Notes: generated from the sequence alone by a model not told the origin. 64,000 nt of DNA from Ligula intestinalis (GCA_036362985.1 JAYGXS010000008.1:21519955-21583954), one strand, 5' to 3'; numbered from the stretch's first letter, positions 42,630 through 55,560 are shown. Made by a program: numbers and translations.

Positions 42630-43078
42630 CATATAATGCCTTTATTGGTCGATTGGTTTATAAACTTCATCTATCCAAGTGGACAATGATATCAATCTCC
42701 GTATCGGGCAACTTCAGTAATGCTTATAAAAAGACACCCTCAAATTGTTATGCTCGCCCTTCTAGATGACCGCATATATATACACCTCAGTTACATGAAA
42801 TGACTGTTTTTTTTCAGATGCAATTCATTCTTCCTACGAAACATCAACACATTTATTGTATGGCTACTATATTTCAGATTTTGCTAGCATTGTACCATTG
42901 AATTTGGCCTTTTTCACTGAAAACAAATTCCTGTTTTCGCACACTGTTGACAAAACACAAGACCAAAACAAAGCCAATAGTGACTGCAAAAGAAGGGGCC
43001 TGTTTTAAGTTTTTTACTGCCTTCCGGGGCTTTGACGGCACTACAGATGGGCTTCACAAATAAACCTTATTATTATTA
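42630..43078 (+). repeat. AT-rich LINE family 3' tail, copy 1
   Basis: Shares with 50080-50482 and 51001-51358 the ordered strings accgtaaca/tgacagt, cattgtacc, ttcgcac, gaccaaaacaaa, tttttgacggc and aataaaccttattattatt. All three end in an ATT repeat, typical of 3' ends of 5'-truncated LINE copies. No ORF. Confidence 0.7.
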
Positions 43079-43440
43079 GACTGTATAAGTTGGAGGACAG
43101 GTAAAGTAGAGAAGAGAGTAGGTAGAGCTGTGTAGAGTTGATAGAGGAGAGAAGGCTACGGTGTGAAATTTGTGTTCTAGTAGCCTCGCTCAGTCAATCA
43201 TGCCCCCAAGAACGGAGGCCTAGTATTTTTCAGTTAGGTATGGGTCACTTGGTCATGGAGACCATCAAGGCAGGGGCAAGAAAACAAAAAAATGTAGAAT
43301 GAAAACTAGACGTGTAAGCGCCATTCACATCTTAGCTGGCATTGGGGAGGGTCACAGCTGCTAGCTTTTAGGTAAGTCTCGATTGCCTTATAAATATGTG
43401 CCAGGACAGCAGGTCTCACAGACTACTCCTGAACAAAACA

Positions 43441-44297
43441 ATGCAGTATCTTGTTGCAGTATTCTGGGTCTGCTTAGCCCTTTGCGTCCAGTACTGCAAC
43501 ACTTGTGGGGCAGGACAAGGTACGTTTCTGCTTTGGTCATACATCATATGCACAGCCTTCTAAAATTTGCATAGAACACCTAGACAGAGTCTTTCCAATT
43601 ATCTGGAAGGGCTTTAACATATCAGTAAATTCATATTTTGACAAATTATCAAGTAATTAACCCATAACTCATATTGCAAGTCACTTCCTATGAATTTGAC
43701 TATACTTCCGTTGGCATGGAAATCTTTTAGTTAAGCCCGCCAGACATGGGATGGAATGCAAAGATCACTTTATCAATAGTACCATACAAGCGATTAATAC
43801 GAGGCTGAGATATCTTCAGGTTTTTCCCAAAGGATTTCCTGTACATATTCAGCTAAGCAGAGCGACACCGTTTGGATGTTGTACGGCTTGGTCCATCAAT
43901 AACATGGAGTACGTCAACTGCGTGGATATCAAGTTGACAGCAGTCTTCTGGGTAAAATACGTACGTAGACACTCCAATATATTAATTTATTTCAATGCAC
44001 TTGAACAATGTCAAAAGTTAATTTGTTCCTTATTTGCAGAAACAGGTTTTGCATGAAAAAAACTTCGTGACGGAGCCAAAGATTGTAGCAACCCTGTCGG
44101 CCACATTCGAGGGTGTCATGTTACCCAAGGGTTTTAAAAACAACTGCTCAGTTCATTTCATCACCGTGCCAAACATACTTGTTGCAAGCCCGGAGCGAGT
44201 GACCCTACCTGCAGGCATAATCTCGCCCGGAGAATTTGAAATCATACTTCAAATTTTCTTCGGATTTCTGCGCAAACAAATGCCCTTATTCTGTTAA
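43441..44297 (+). CDS. Predicted secreted cysteine-containing protein, three exons, unknown family
   Basis: Manual model: exon 1 43441-43519, exon 2 43731-43951, exon 3 44040-44297 (stop). Donors ACAAG|GTACGT and TTCTGG|GTAAAA, acceptors tcttttag and cttatttgcag; introns 211 and 88 bp; phases 1 and 0 both join correctly, giving 185 residues. The N-terminus MQYLVAVFWVCLALCVQ is a good signal peptide, followed by YCNTC. Exon 2 includes CKDHFINST (an N-glycosylation sequon), FPKGFPVHIQL and FGCCTAW. Exon 3 includes GVMLPKGFKNNCSVHFITVP and ERVTLPAGIISPGEFEI. About eight Cys in the mature part suggest disulfides. No family is recognised. An in-frame upstream ATG exists at 43396; the 43441 start is preferred because it gives the signal peptide. 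Likely a host gene of the worm. Confidence 0.6.
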
Positions 44298-44576
44298 CAC
44301 TCCTTAATGAAACCTGTCTATTTTGTCAACAATATTCACGCAACGAATTATTTTAATTTTCTGTTTGGAATGAATCAATCTTTAGAAACACAGCATGATT
44401 GCTCCAGACCTGGAGTTTGTCTAAGGTGTGTTTGCGATGCCATTTTCCTCACCCTTTGGATAAGTAAAGAAATGAAAGTTATTCCATTAATTTTAATGAG
44501 GTCTGCCATGTTGAGCTCATATTCTAAGTTACATTTGCAAACTTAAGGCTGAGAAGGCAAACCGTAACAGACACTA

Positions 44577-44586
44577 NNNNNNNNNN
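44577..44586. other. Short assembly gap (10 N)
   Basis: Ten N between AT-rich flanks, downstream of the secreted-protein gene. Confidence 1.
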
Positions 44587-45089
44587 GTCAACAAGGACGG
44601 TGTATCTGCAATATTCTTATTTCGAAAAAAAAAAGGATTAATGACCCTGAGGCCAGAAGAGTTTGAATTTCTAAGTCTACCCATCATTAAGTGTTCGGAA
44701 TAGGATGTTGCTGCTAGAAGTACGTGCCTGCACTTAAATGCTAATTATAGTAATTAGAGTAAGCCATTACCAATCAGGAACGCGGATTTTTCTTATTCGA
44801 AGATAAGTGAAAGCTTTACATAAATTGATTTATACAAGAGAAGAAACGACTCAAAGTCTTTGGTTTTCTTAAATAAATTATCATTAAATTGACAGTTGAT
44901 TATCTTAAACAAAATCTGCTACCAAACTACTTCGTTGATTTGGTTAGATTTGTCCTCTGTTTCATAGAACGTTGTACAAATTATTTGCTTTGTACTTCTA
45001 GTAGTTAATAGTTTTTTTGTCAAAAAAATATTGATTAGACATCTATTTAGCATTTAAACATCCTTTATTTGAAAATTTTATAAGACACA
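44587..45089. other. AT-rich stretch before LINE ORF1
   Basis: No ORF. Probably includes the 5' UTR of the LINE whose ORF1 starts at 45090; its 5' end could not be placed. Confidence 0.4.
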
Positions 45090-46382
45090 ATGACTGACGC
45101 GAAAGCTGTTTTGGATCAAATTGATATATCAGCCCTCTTAAATTTGACGAACTTTATTAAAAAGTATGAACCTGTATTTAAGATCCTTAATTCACTTTTG
45201 GACTTAAATTCATTTGAAAGAAACCTCACGAATTTATCTCAGATAAAGTCTATGGTGCATTAAGTATCATCAGAAGTTTCAGATAGATCAAAACGTAGCT
45301 GTAATATAATCTTCCGCAACTTTCCTCAAACGAGTAATCCAATGGAAGCAATGCAAAACGTTGTTCCACCATGTGGGATAAGTAAAGGCATAACGTCTAT
45401 AAAAAGACTAAATTCGCAAAGTAAAAACAAACCGATTTTGCTTACATATTCTACCCACGCTGAAGCTCAAATGCTACTACAAAATTCTGAAATAAAAAAG
45501 GAATTCCCGGAGTTTTAAAGCATATATAGGCCCTGACTTGATCCCGATGCAGCACACAAAAGTTTTTAAAAAATTCAAAAGGTGTGAACAAAGTCAGTCA
45601 CATGTAATCGCAGAGAAAGCAAACACTCTCCAAAATTCTAATTCAAAGAAACAATAAACGAGTTCCTGCTCCTCTGGGAAGAAAAATGAAAACTTTCAAC
45701 GTAGCATCAGCTTAGGTGATTTGAGGGCGATTTATTCTAATTATAATAATGACAAACAGAAAGCAAATAATAAGTTTGCCGAAGGGAAAAAAATAAGGTT
45801 CAAACAAAAAGACCCCGAAATAGTACAACCCCATTAGACGTGAACAACACTTATCCTGGATCTAATCAAGATACACTGATAAATAACAACACACGTCTAA
45901 ACATGTCCATAAATATGAATACAAGTCCTAACTCAACGAACCAAAGAAGTAAACCAATGTTAGATTATCTCTCCCGAACAAACTTGAATAGACCACCATT
46001 ACCAAACATAATTTCATATCAAAAGGAATATCCGCATTTAAACACACACCTTCACATGACACCTAACCCCTTCTCTCAACCCATGTATCCTAGCCCATAC
46101 ACAAGACGACCACCGCACACCCAACCCTTTCAATATAACACACACACTCAAATCCCACCTCGCACAACACTATATCCTCCGAAAGTTACACAATGCCATC
46201 GAATTCCACCACTCTCATCACCAATTTTTCCCAATAATGCACAATTTGCCACTAATACTCCATCACCACCATATTATTCACCAATCACACAATTTCCACA
46301 CATGAGCCCTCAAAACAGTCAAACAAGTAAAAGGAAACCACTTTTTCGCAACAGACACCAGCTTTTGTATCCGACACCATAA
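45090..46382 (+). pseudogene. AT-rich LINE ORF1 (RRM-like domain and Pro/Asn-rich tail)
   Basis: Starts at ATG 45090 with MTDAKAVLDQIDISALLN and SLLDLNSFERNLTNLSQIK; a TAA interrupts at about 45261. An RRM-like segment follows: RSCNIIFRNFPQTSNPMEAM, then KPILLTYSTHAEAQMLLQNS, the usual shape of LINE ORF1. After more breaks, 45840-46382 is an open 180-codon tail very rich in Pro, Asn, Thr and Ser with repeated His-Thr-Gln/Pro runs. It overlaps the start of ORF2 sequence. A broken RNA-binding ORF1 is the best reading. Confidence 0.65.
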
Positions 46383-46389
46383 GTGTTGC

Positions 46390-48965
46390 TCTTATTTATG
46401 CCAAATCGGTAGTTAACAAAATTTCATGACTTAGGACTCTTTTGATACACACAATCCAAATATAGTCTTTTAAACAGAAACATAGGTAAACGAATCAACC
46501 TCCAATGCTTCACTTTTTATAGCAAACTACACCTTCTATATACAGGACCGTGCTAATAAACGAGGAGGAGGTTGTATGATCTACATTAGATCTACCATAG
46601 AACAGAGTGGCTTTGATGTTCTTCAGGAGACGTTCAATGGCGAAGCGTACTTCGCTATAATAACATCCAAGACCCTTTAAAGCATTCTTATTGGATGTTT
46701 GTAAACCCCATCGAAATAAAATAATGATGACATGGGCCTTTAAAATCTACTAGATATTCTATCAAATATCCAAACCGAATATAAGATAATTGCTGGAGAC
46801 TGACCCCGTCCAGAAATAAACTGGACAGAAAAATCAGCACCATCCACACATGATGAATTATTATCATCAATTTTCTTTTATAACTGGATGCAAATGATAA
46901 ACAAAACCAACCAGAGAAAACAACAAACACGATGTTATTCTCGCCAATGATATCTGGCCCTTATATACGCACTACGACATCATAACCTTTTGGAAGTTAT
47001 CATAAGACAATAATAGCAATGCCCCCCCTTAACATTAAAATAATACTTGATCCTGGTTACACTTCTATAAACCCCAAACATCTTGACAATTTATCTATAA
47101 TAACTACATGAGGTCTTTTGATCGGAGCTCTTTCCTCCTAACATCCCCTGTAGAAGCTGTTAACATATTGTATGCCACCCTACATTTAATTCGAGAAACA
47201 CTAGGTGACGAGAGATCCCCATGTAAGAAATCACTAATCGCAAACTTCCGTTCCAAACGGCTAGGCTCATACGCATTACAGAGATTCATGAGTTAGCCCA
47301 GGACATTGAAACAAATAAGACAATGGCAGCAGAACATCGGAAAATCGAGTCTCTAGAAGGGACAGCCCATATCTTCCGGAAAAAAATAATAATCATCATA
47401 ATCGAGGCGCCCAAATAACGCTTGATGAGCGAGGAATATTAATAACAAATGACAACCTACAATTCAGTCGTTTTAAAAAAGAGATATTGTTTAACGAAGA
47501 AACTGTAGAGAAAGCTATCCACCAACTGTCCAATTCCACTTCATATCGGACGGATAGAATCCCTCCTTGCATACTGAGACATACGCCCCAATACTCCTGT
47601 CTAACCTTTTCTCGTTAATGCAGTCAAATGGTACTTATCCAGAAATATGGAAAATCATGTATCAACCCAATTTACAAAAACGGAAATCGGTCACCTGCCC
47701 AAAATAATCGTGGTGTTCACCGAACATCGGTTTGCGCAAAAATCTTAGCAAAAATAATTTATAACCAAATGATAGACCAGCTGACGAATGCAAATCTGAA
47801 ACCTTCCTCTTTACATGCCAGTTACCCAAAACGTCATGTCATTCTTGCCATCTCACTTTCTTGCAATTCGTCTCCAGAAATCGAGATGATGGGAGCACGG
47901 TAGCTACAATTTACTTTGATCTCAAAAAATCCTTTGACAAATTTCCCTATAAAAGACTACTCGTGAAGCTAGTGAGTCTCGAGATTCGCCCCCCCCCCTT
48001 GATTTCCTCAAATCCTATCTTCAAAACGATTCCTAGTAATATTTCTTCGAAATATAGTATCAGAACCAGCTCATATAAGTAGTGGTGCTTTTTAAGGCAT
48101 TATCCTATGTCCCCTCTTATTGATCATTTACATTCATGAGTTATCCACGATGTCAACCTCTGCTAAAGCAATTTTATATGCAGATGAGTTAAAACTGGCA
48201 TATGCCTATAACAAATATTCGATAACTAGTGTGCATAGAACAATTGAGTTAGACCTTCAAAAAATGACTGGAGTGTTCAGTCTTAAATACCATTTTCACC
48301 AACAAAATTTAATCTTATGATTTTTGGACCACTAAAACTTCCCCCCATTATGTTTAGTGGTCAAGAAATAAAAGGGCTAACATCTTTAAAAGATTAAGGT
48401 CTTAGCTAATCTAATACTATTGACTTATCCCCACATGTTAAACAAATCGCACCAAAAGCCAATCGACTATGCGGCTTAATAAGTACAAATTTCACATCAA
48501 TTACACTTAAGAATAAACTTTACAAAACGCACGTTTTACCTATTCTAGATTACTGCTCAATATTTTTCGGTACCATGTTATCAAATGACAGACAGAAATT
48601 CGAAAGAATCCAGAGGTTTACCAGATTTCTGTGTAAATGGGATGACGCCCGAGACTCCTATACAATAAAGTGCAGTAGATATGGTCTTAAAACCCTCTGG
48701 CAAAGTCGACTCCAAAATGGTTTAACATTCTGATTGAAAGTTACACACAATCATAACATCCTTAGCAATTATATGTTAACTCATCAAAACGTTTCCCGTC
48801 CCACTAGAAACAACCAGCATACAATTCATAACGCTAAAGCTAGGACGGCCCAGCGGTCATATTTCTACACCATAAGATATGCGATCATATGGAATGCCCT
48901 ACCCATCGATATTCACAAAAGCCCCAGTTAAGCCAAATTAAGAAGAACGACCAAGCAGTTTTTTC
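46390..48965 (+). pseudogene. AT-rich LINE ORF2 (endonuclease and RT), decayed
   Basis: Endonuclease pieces: a YANARSVVNKF-like start, DTHNPNIV, KRGGGCMIYIRSTIEQSGFD, EYKIIAGD followed by a stop. RT: ILFNEETVEKAIHQLSNSTS, INPIYKNGNRSPAQNNRGVH and RTSVCAKILAKIIYNQMIDQ, FDLKKSFDKFPYKRLLVKLV, GIILCPLLLIIYIHE-like, ILYADELKLAYAY (YADD is YADE), and a thumb ending at ARSYFYTIRYAIIWNALPID. Many stops and frameshifts. The YRGVHKT-like block ties it to the L2-like elements at 16, 31 and 57 kb, but this family has much higher AT content. Confidence 0.7.
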
Positions 48966-49001
48966 TCAAATGACATGACGCAGATATTTTTCAAAGAAAC
49001 A

Positions 49002-50095
49002 GGACACTTTGCTTACCAGTTCTTTGACATCAAATTCGGAACAAAAGGGATCTACCGGTCCAGGAATGTTCCCGCACATTTGGGGAAAACTGGTCACTGC
49101 TGGAGGCTTTCCAGGTGACAGTTTCCAACGCTGATCAAATCAAAGCTTAAGATAAATTGTGCCTTGCCTCCTTTTCCAACACATAAAAATAAAAAAATAA
49201 AAACTAAAACTAAGTACAATTTATCTTTTCCAATATTCTTCGACTCACATCTCAATGTTTATTAAAAATTATTATGAAAGAAATTAATATTATCTACAAG
49301 TATACTAAAATATATATTGTTTTGATCTTCTTATGTATCAGAAGTATAAATGCTTATCGTGTCAATCTCAATTTCACTTAGATATTCGACAAAAAAAAAG
49401 GTCATGTGTATTCTACCGAAGCACTTGAATGACGATGGTGCTTCGCAGCTGCCTCGACCCCATCTGTATCGTCCCATCTAATTATCAAAGTCTTGCTAAT
49501 GGACAACGATTTTAATCTCTGTATCGAGCACATATTTCTAAACAAAATAGGACACTATGATTACCAGTTCTTTGACGTCAAATTCGGACCAAAAGAAATC
49601 AAATGGTCCAGGAGAGTTCACGCACATTTTTGAGAGAACTGGCCACTGCTGGAGACTTTCCAGTCGACAGTTTCCAACGCTTATCAAATGAAAGCTTTAG
49701 CAAAATTGTGCCTTGCCTCCTTTTCCAATACTCAAAAATAAAAAGAAAAAAGAAAAACTAAAAAAAATTTATCGATTATAATATTCTTCGACTAATACGT
49801 CAATGTTTATAAAAAAATATTATGAAAGGAAATAATTTTCTCTTCAACTATACTAAAATATATATTGTTTCTTCTTATAATGTATCAGAAGTATAAATAC
49901 TAATTATGTTAATCTCAATCTCACTTAGATATTTGACAAACGAAAGGCCAAGTGTCTTCTGCCGATGCACTTGAATGACCATGGTGCTTCGCAGCTGCCT
50001 CGACCCTATCAGACATCTGCAACGTCCCATCTTATTAGCAAACTTGTGCCACTGGACAACGATTGTAATCTCCGTATCGAGCAGACCCATGTATA
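49002..50095. repeat. Tandem duplication in LINE 3' UTR, 548-bp period
   Basis: The block starting ggacactttgcttaccagtt at 49002 recurs at 49550 (ggacactatgattaccagtt) and the two remain collinear for about 545 bp, through tgccttgcctccttttccaa, atatatattgttt and gtgcttcgcagctgcctcga. Both copies lie between the ORF2 end and the (ATT)n tail, so the element's 3' UTR carries two direct units. Confidence 0.85.
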
Positions 50096-50433
50096 CGGTA
50101 GATGCGATGTCCTCTACTGATTTTTTCGCCTTCAAACTGACCGCGGCTAAGTATTCCTCAGTTAAAGACATGACAGTGTTTCCAGACCCCAAGTATTCGC
50201 TCTATAAAACCGTAACACCTACAATTCATAGCTATTTAATTTCATGTTTTTCTAGATTTGTTCCCTAGAAGTCAGGTTTTTTTCACTTAAAACAAACTCC
50301 TGATTTCGCACTTTATTGACCTAGCAAAAGACCAAAACAAATGAAATTGTTACTGCGAAGAAAAGGTTTGGGTAAGGTTTTTTCCTGCCTTCCAGGGTTT
50401 TTACGGCGCCAAAGATGTGCTTAAAAAATAAAC

Positions 50434-50481
<48 letters not shown>

Positions 50482-50482
50482 T
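50080..50482 (+). repeat. LINE 3' end with (ATT)n tail, copy 2
   Basis: Homologous to 42630-43078 and 51001-51358. It ends aataaactttattatt and a perfect ATT run to 50482, the longest of the three tails. Continuous with the tandem 3' UTR units, it marks the 3' end of the LINE beginning near 45 kb, for a total of about 5.4 kb. Confidence 0.75.
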
Positions 50483-50730
50483 GTCAACTAAACAAGTAAA
50501 CGAAACATGTGCTGATTGGCTGTTTTTATGCTAGCAAGTGAGCCAAGAAAATCAAGAAAAATAATATGTCTCGCATTATTGTGGAACGTTTTATACAAAA
50601 ACATGAAGATTAACCAATTACTTGATGCAAATAATTGCATAAGCGAGGCATGAGAACATTACAGAACACTGTCTGCAACCCGTTAAACCAATCAGAAAAC
50701 AAAAAAGTAAACCTTTAGGCCAAGCCGTTA

Positions 50731-50815
50731 CACTAACCCTAAAAATAACCCTTACCCTAACCTTAAAACTAACCCCAACCGTAACCCTAAAAATAACCCT
50801 AAAACTAACCCTTAC
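50731..50815 (+). repeat. Degenerate telomere-like (CCCTAA)n tract
   Basis: About 85 bp of variant units: ctaaccct, aaaaataaccc, ttaccctaac, cttaaaactaacccc, aaccgtaaccct and similar. These are CCCTAA repeats with insertions. On the other strand this is TTAGGG-like, the telomere unit of flatworms and most animals. It sits between two LINE tails with no chromosome end visible. Confidence 0.7.
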
Positions 50816-51000
50816 CATTTATGCCTTCTAAACAAAATCAACGATAAATACATATTAGGTCATTGACATTATGCAATTGGTTTTCTTGGTTGCTTTCAGT
50901 GAACAACAATATTTAATTTTTTTTAGTCGGATAAGTTTCAATGTAGGAAAGGAAACTGTGCAGAATATTAAGCGTACTAATTTATAAATGCAAAAAAGAC

Positions 51001-51358
51001 CCATATATATGGGAGATGCAATACACTCAGGTGATTTATCGCCTTCAAACTGACCGCAGCTATGTCCACCTCAGTTAAATGACATGACAGTATTCCAGAC
51101 CGCAAGTATTCTTACTATAAAACCGTAACATCTACAATGTACAGTTATTTTATTTCATTTTTTATAGCATTGTACCTTCGAAGTCAGGTTTTTTCACGTA
51201 AAAAACTCATTATTTCGCACCATATTGACCAAGATATAGACCAAATCAAATACAACAGTCACTGCAAAAGAAGGGGTTTGCGTTAGGTTTTTCCCTGCCT
51301 TTAGGGGTTTTTGACGGCGCCAAAGATGTGCTTAACAAATAAACCTTATTATTATGCT
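51001..51358 (+). repeat. AT-rich LINE family 3' tail, copy 3
   Basis: 5'-truncated copy matching the 3' end at 50080-50482 from gagatgc(a/g)at onward, with tttttgacggcgccaaagat near the end, and finishing in aataaaccttattatta. No ORF. Confidence 0.75.
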
Positions 51359-54300
51359 TACTAAGGACAGGAAATATTTTACAATAGTACGGCCTATGTG
51401 TGCTTTTGCAGAAGTCGGTACCCAGTATTCGCCCTCAATCTGTGTGGGGTAACCTCATGATCTTATGGGTTGAATAAATTGCTACTAAATTATAACACAG
51501 GTCCTCCCATGTATTTTGTCATAAATTTGCCTGTCAATATACTGCCTAAGGTTCTACTGCAGTATTTATCTGTACCTTGGACTTTACAGAAGTACTTCTA
51601 AGATCCCCATGATCTCACCAGGTAAAACGAATCTATGTTTGAGGCCCGGAGCAGATCAGGGCTTTCCTTGGCTTCTGCATTCTCACCTCTACCCACCAAA
51701 ATCTGTGTCAAATTTAAATTATTTGGCGGGAATCTCAGTTACTAGCTGCAGTGGATGTTATATTCTAGTACTGTATCCCTATATGGACGGACGAGTGGGT
51801 CCTCTGAATAATCGGTGTACGCATAAATGCCATGCCTCTTATTATATAACAAGCATAGCAAACCTGATTCGGGCTGATACATAAGACAGCTCTATGAAGG
51901 TAGGGAACTAGAAGGCAGGTAAGTCACCGGAATCATGATTTTTATATGAGATTCTAACATTTTTCTGCGTCTGAGCGTCATAGGTAAAAAAAGATCGATA
52001 AATCGATTGCGTGATTTACAATAACAAGCCTTAGCTTCCATTAAATATCGGCCCGTCTTGCTTTCAACCGCACAGTCTGACAATAAGCAATTTACCGCAA
52101 ATAGCAGAAAACTAAGTTTTTTTTTAGTTCTCGTAACGTTTAAGGCAGTGGCGTGTTTTGTGAACACAGTTTCCGTCATGTGGATAGAGATGTCACGCAG
52201 GGAAATGTTTTCATCCATTACCGTTGGTGACACTCACCAACCATATTTGTAATCCCCTTGGTCAATCCTGTTCTTAAAATTAAATTAAAAAACATAATCT
52301 GAGAGATGGCATAATGCGATCGTTTGACTTTCAACCTATTGGTTGAACTTGAAGTCTGGCACGTGCAGTGTTGCCACTTGAGTGACTCAGGTATGCATGT
52401 CGTAGACTCGGAGTCCTTCAGAGTCATAGCGTCGTTTTGCATGTCTCCTATTTTTGTAAATGCCCAGGTCACCGTCTCAACGTTGCTAAGCTAACGAGCC
52501 TGTCAATCTCAAGATTGCTACATCAGACCAACTGGCGTAAGTTTGCAGCCAATACACAATTTCCAACCACCAACCATCATGAATGAGAATTAAGTGCTGC
52601 TGCTGTGTACAAAATTATCCAAATTGACGGCGAATAAATGAGGTGAATTTGAACCGCGGTCACGCTCATTTAATGGCTTTAAAAACGGTCACTTGCGAGT
52701 TCCTCATCGGCTGTAGCCTTTGCAGAATAAATTATCACTTTTAATAGCAATATGCTCAAAATATGAATCGTACATTAGGCACTTTGGTATAAGTTGTTTA
52801 AGAAAGTGGTCTTATATACTCATATATTGTACTCATACTATACCCGAACTACCAAAATAGACACATAAGTAAATTATACATGCTTGTATCAGCAACGAAA
52901 ACAAACAAAATTGATTTCAAAAGGACAAAAAAATTGTAAAACGGCTGCACTACCTCTGTGTCACTTTGTTGTCCACAATGGTGTTATGTTTCTACAGCAA
53001 ACTTGTCCGAATGCAAGACGACAATCTTGACCAGCCAACATGGGGCTTGCTCGCGCTGAGTCATTGCGTGATGTCGTCCACTGTGTGTCTCTCGGTCACT
53101 CTACTGATACCATCCACAGCCAAAAGCGTATGTGCGTCTCACGCTCAGACAATCACCAGCACGAGATCTAGACCTAAGTGGACCTTACCGGCCATGCTAG
53201 TTTTATGCCACCAAATGACACTAGGGAATCAGCTCTGAGCGAGACGTGTGTGAGGCCGCATGCTCATATACCCTCCGGCCAAACAGCCATGCCGGACAGA
53301 CTGGCAACTTGCCCCTTACATTTCCGTAAACAATACAATGTTCCCTCTACTCTCGCCATTCCACAGTCTTCTCTCCAATCTCCTAAGGAACCAGGGTCAA
53401 CATGAGTGAATGCGTAAGGGTTAACAGCCTTAGCCCTTTCTCCTTAAATGGTTAGCATTACAAAAAAGGATCACCCACTTGAAAAAAACAAACATGTTTT
53501 TGCAGAGCAAAGCGCACTTGAATTCCACAAGCAAACGGCTCAAATATTTCAGAAGACAGTGAATATTCAGCTAAAATCCGCAGCTTAAAGTATTATCACT
53601 GACTCAAGACAAGCAATTACACACAACACCATCGAAGCCAATCTTTTCAATGAGCACTTCACCGCACGGCCAGTTGAATAAATCAACCACAGCCAAAGCG
53701 TGTTTATGACCTATTATTTAAAAGTAGCCTTTGAGTTTAATGAGCACACATTAAATGATATTAACAATGTTATCACTAAATGAATAGAGCGAAAATAGGC
53801 GAGAATGAATCAGTCAACTATTAAGCATTCACTGATTGAGATGTTTGTGCAGGGCTCTGTACGCAGATGCCAAATCAATATATCAACTAACTAATTTGCA
53901 AAGCAAGAGCAAGGTTCAAATCAATTATTGGCTCGCAATGTGTCCGGCGTCAGTGAATATCGAGACGCAGAGTAATCTGCACAAAAAACGGGAGGATACG
54001 AAGCTCCTCAGAGTTTCCTTCTTTAGGTAAGGAGGAATTCTGTGAATGCTCCTACCGAACATCAGATTGTCGGTCTAAGCAGCAAGTAACGTTGATCTGA
54101 AAATGCTTTCAGTTCACAGAGATGACGTGGGTTCCGTATGCGACCATGACTAAACTTAAGGCATTCATCGTTTACAGATCAACGTACAAAGATTGTATCT
54201 ACCATTTTCGTCAGTGAGCTCATGTCGTCATCTAATATGAGGCCTTTTGGGCGGCGGTGAAGAATAAAGACGCCAACTCACAAGATATAGCTCAATCAAC

Positions 54301-55560
54301 GCAACCTGGCCATATTTTTTGTCCACCAAATGAATTTTGTTTAGTTCGGGAATCCATATGATCGTTGCCATTTGCTGTCACCCTAGATCAGGTAAATATT
54401 CACTCACAAATGTTCGAAAACCGATCATATGGGCTTCAGAACCAAAAAAAAGTTCATATGGATGTCAGAGGTCCCCAATGGGTGACCACCTGCGTGGCAG
54501 ATTCCGTCCAAGTCAGAATAGCAGTATATGGGGCATTACAGCGTCTTGGGGTAACTTGATGCAGAACTGTTTCGGGCTTATCAGCCAAGCATAATCCTGA
54601 ACACCACCTGGTCGGACATCACAAGCAAACTCACTTACAGACGGCACAGTTGGTCCACCGCTGGGGTCTACCAGATGGGTCATAAGCACTTAATCGAACC
54701 GCAGTTCATCAGCGCCTCGCCACCTGCCATTTGTTGCCACTGCAGAACGCCCGCAAGATTAGTTGGACACGTTTAATTCTTATATTAATAAAGAAACTGA
54801 TATAGGTTACGTCGTTAAAGAGCACTTAGATTGGATATTCAGCTGACGATTTTCTGTGCATATTATGTCTTTAGACGTTACCGTCACAACGATAATGAAA
54901 GCTTTTGAAAATCTTTTTAATCTACCCGAAGATAAGCGATAAGTGTTGACTGGGAGCAAAATATTCTTATTTTTTTCCTTATAACGCATTTTTTTCATCA
55001 TTGTGAATTTCTTCCAGGGTCTGTTATAAGCTTAGGAAAAAAAAGGAATGGCCTTATATATGATAATTTCTTGAATGTATTATCATCTTACTTTCCGTTT
55101 CAATTCCGAAATACCATTAAGCGGAACGTATAGGCTGCTAGCAAGTATACATGACTTAAGTCTAGAAAGGCATGTGCGAAATAAGGCGGTAGCGTGAACG
55201 GACACTCTGATAGTACACCATAGTGACCGCTGTCATCTACAAAAAACGCGATTAACGTTGCTCCAGCGCTTCAAATTGCAGTTTAAATTTCTCGTCCATC
55301 GTGGGAACTATTATTTTCGGGATTTCGGTTCACTTAGCCCTCTGGCGAACTTTCGTTGTTAGCTATTGGATTCGCTTTCGCAATAACCCTAGCCTCAGAA
55401 GACACGACAGGATATTAGTCAAAATGAGCAACATCTCCGTCACAACCTGCTGTCAATAATTCTCCCGGATTCCACCTCTCTACAAACGGCTGAGACATTT
55501 CACCAACCGTTTTCATACAGTCGAACGCTTTATACAGGTAGACAAAAATAAACGTGTTCA
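51359..55560. other. Unassigned 4.2-kb stretch
   Basis: No confident gene. Minus-strand candidates at 51892-52472 are listed separately. ORFs at 52966-53405 (GC-richer, plus) and 54337-54594 (plus, two overlapping frames) have coding-like composition but no recognisable domain or splice support. The rest is AT-rich without visible repeats. Confidence 0.35.
51892..52472 (-). other. Candidate coding sequence, unknown
   Basis: Two minus-strand open stretches look protein-like. The first (52472-52238) includes DSESTTCIPESLKWQHCTCQ and ends at a strong donor-like GGTTG|GTGAGTG. The second (52233-51892, another frame) includes LSFLLFAVNCLLSDCAVES and TGRYLMEAKACYC. They cannot be joined by a short intron because no acceptor lies between them, so at most one is an exon, or both are transposon remnants. 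No family recognised. Confidence 0.25.
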
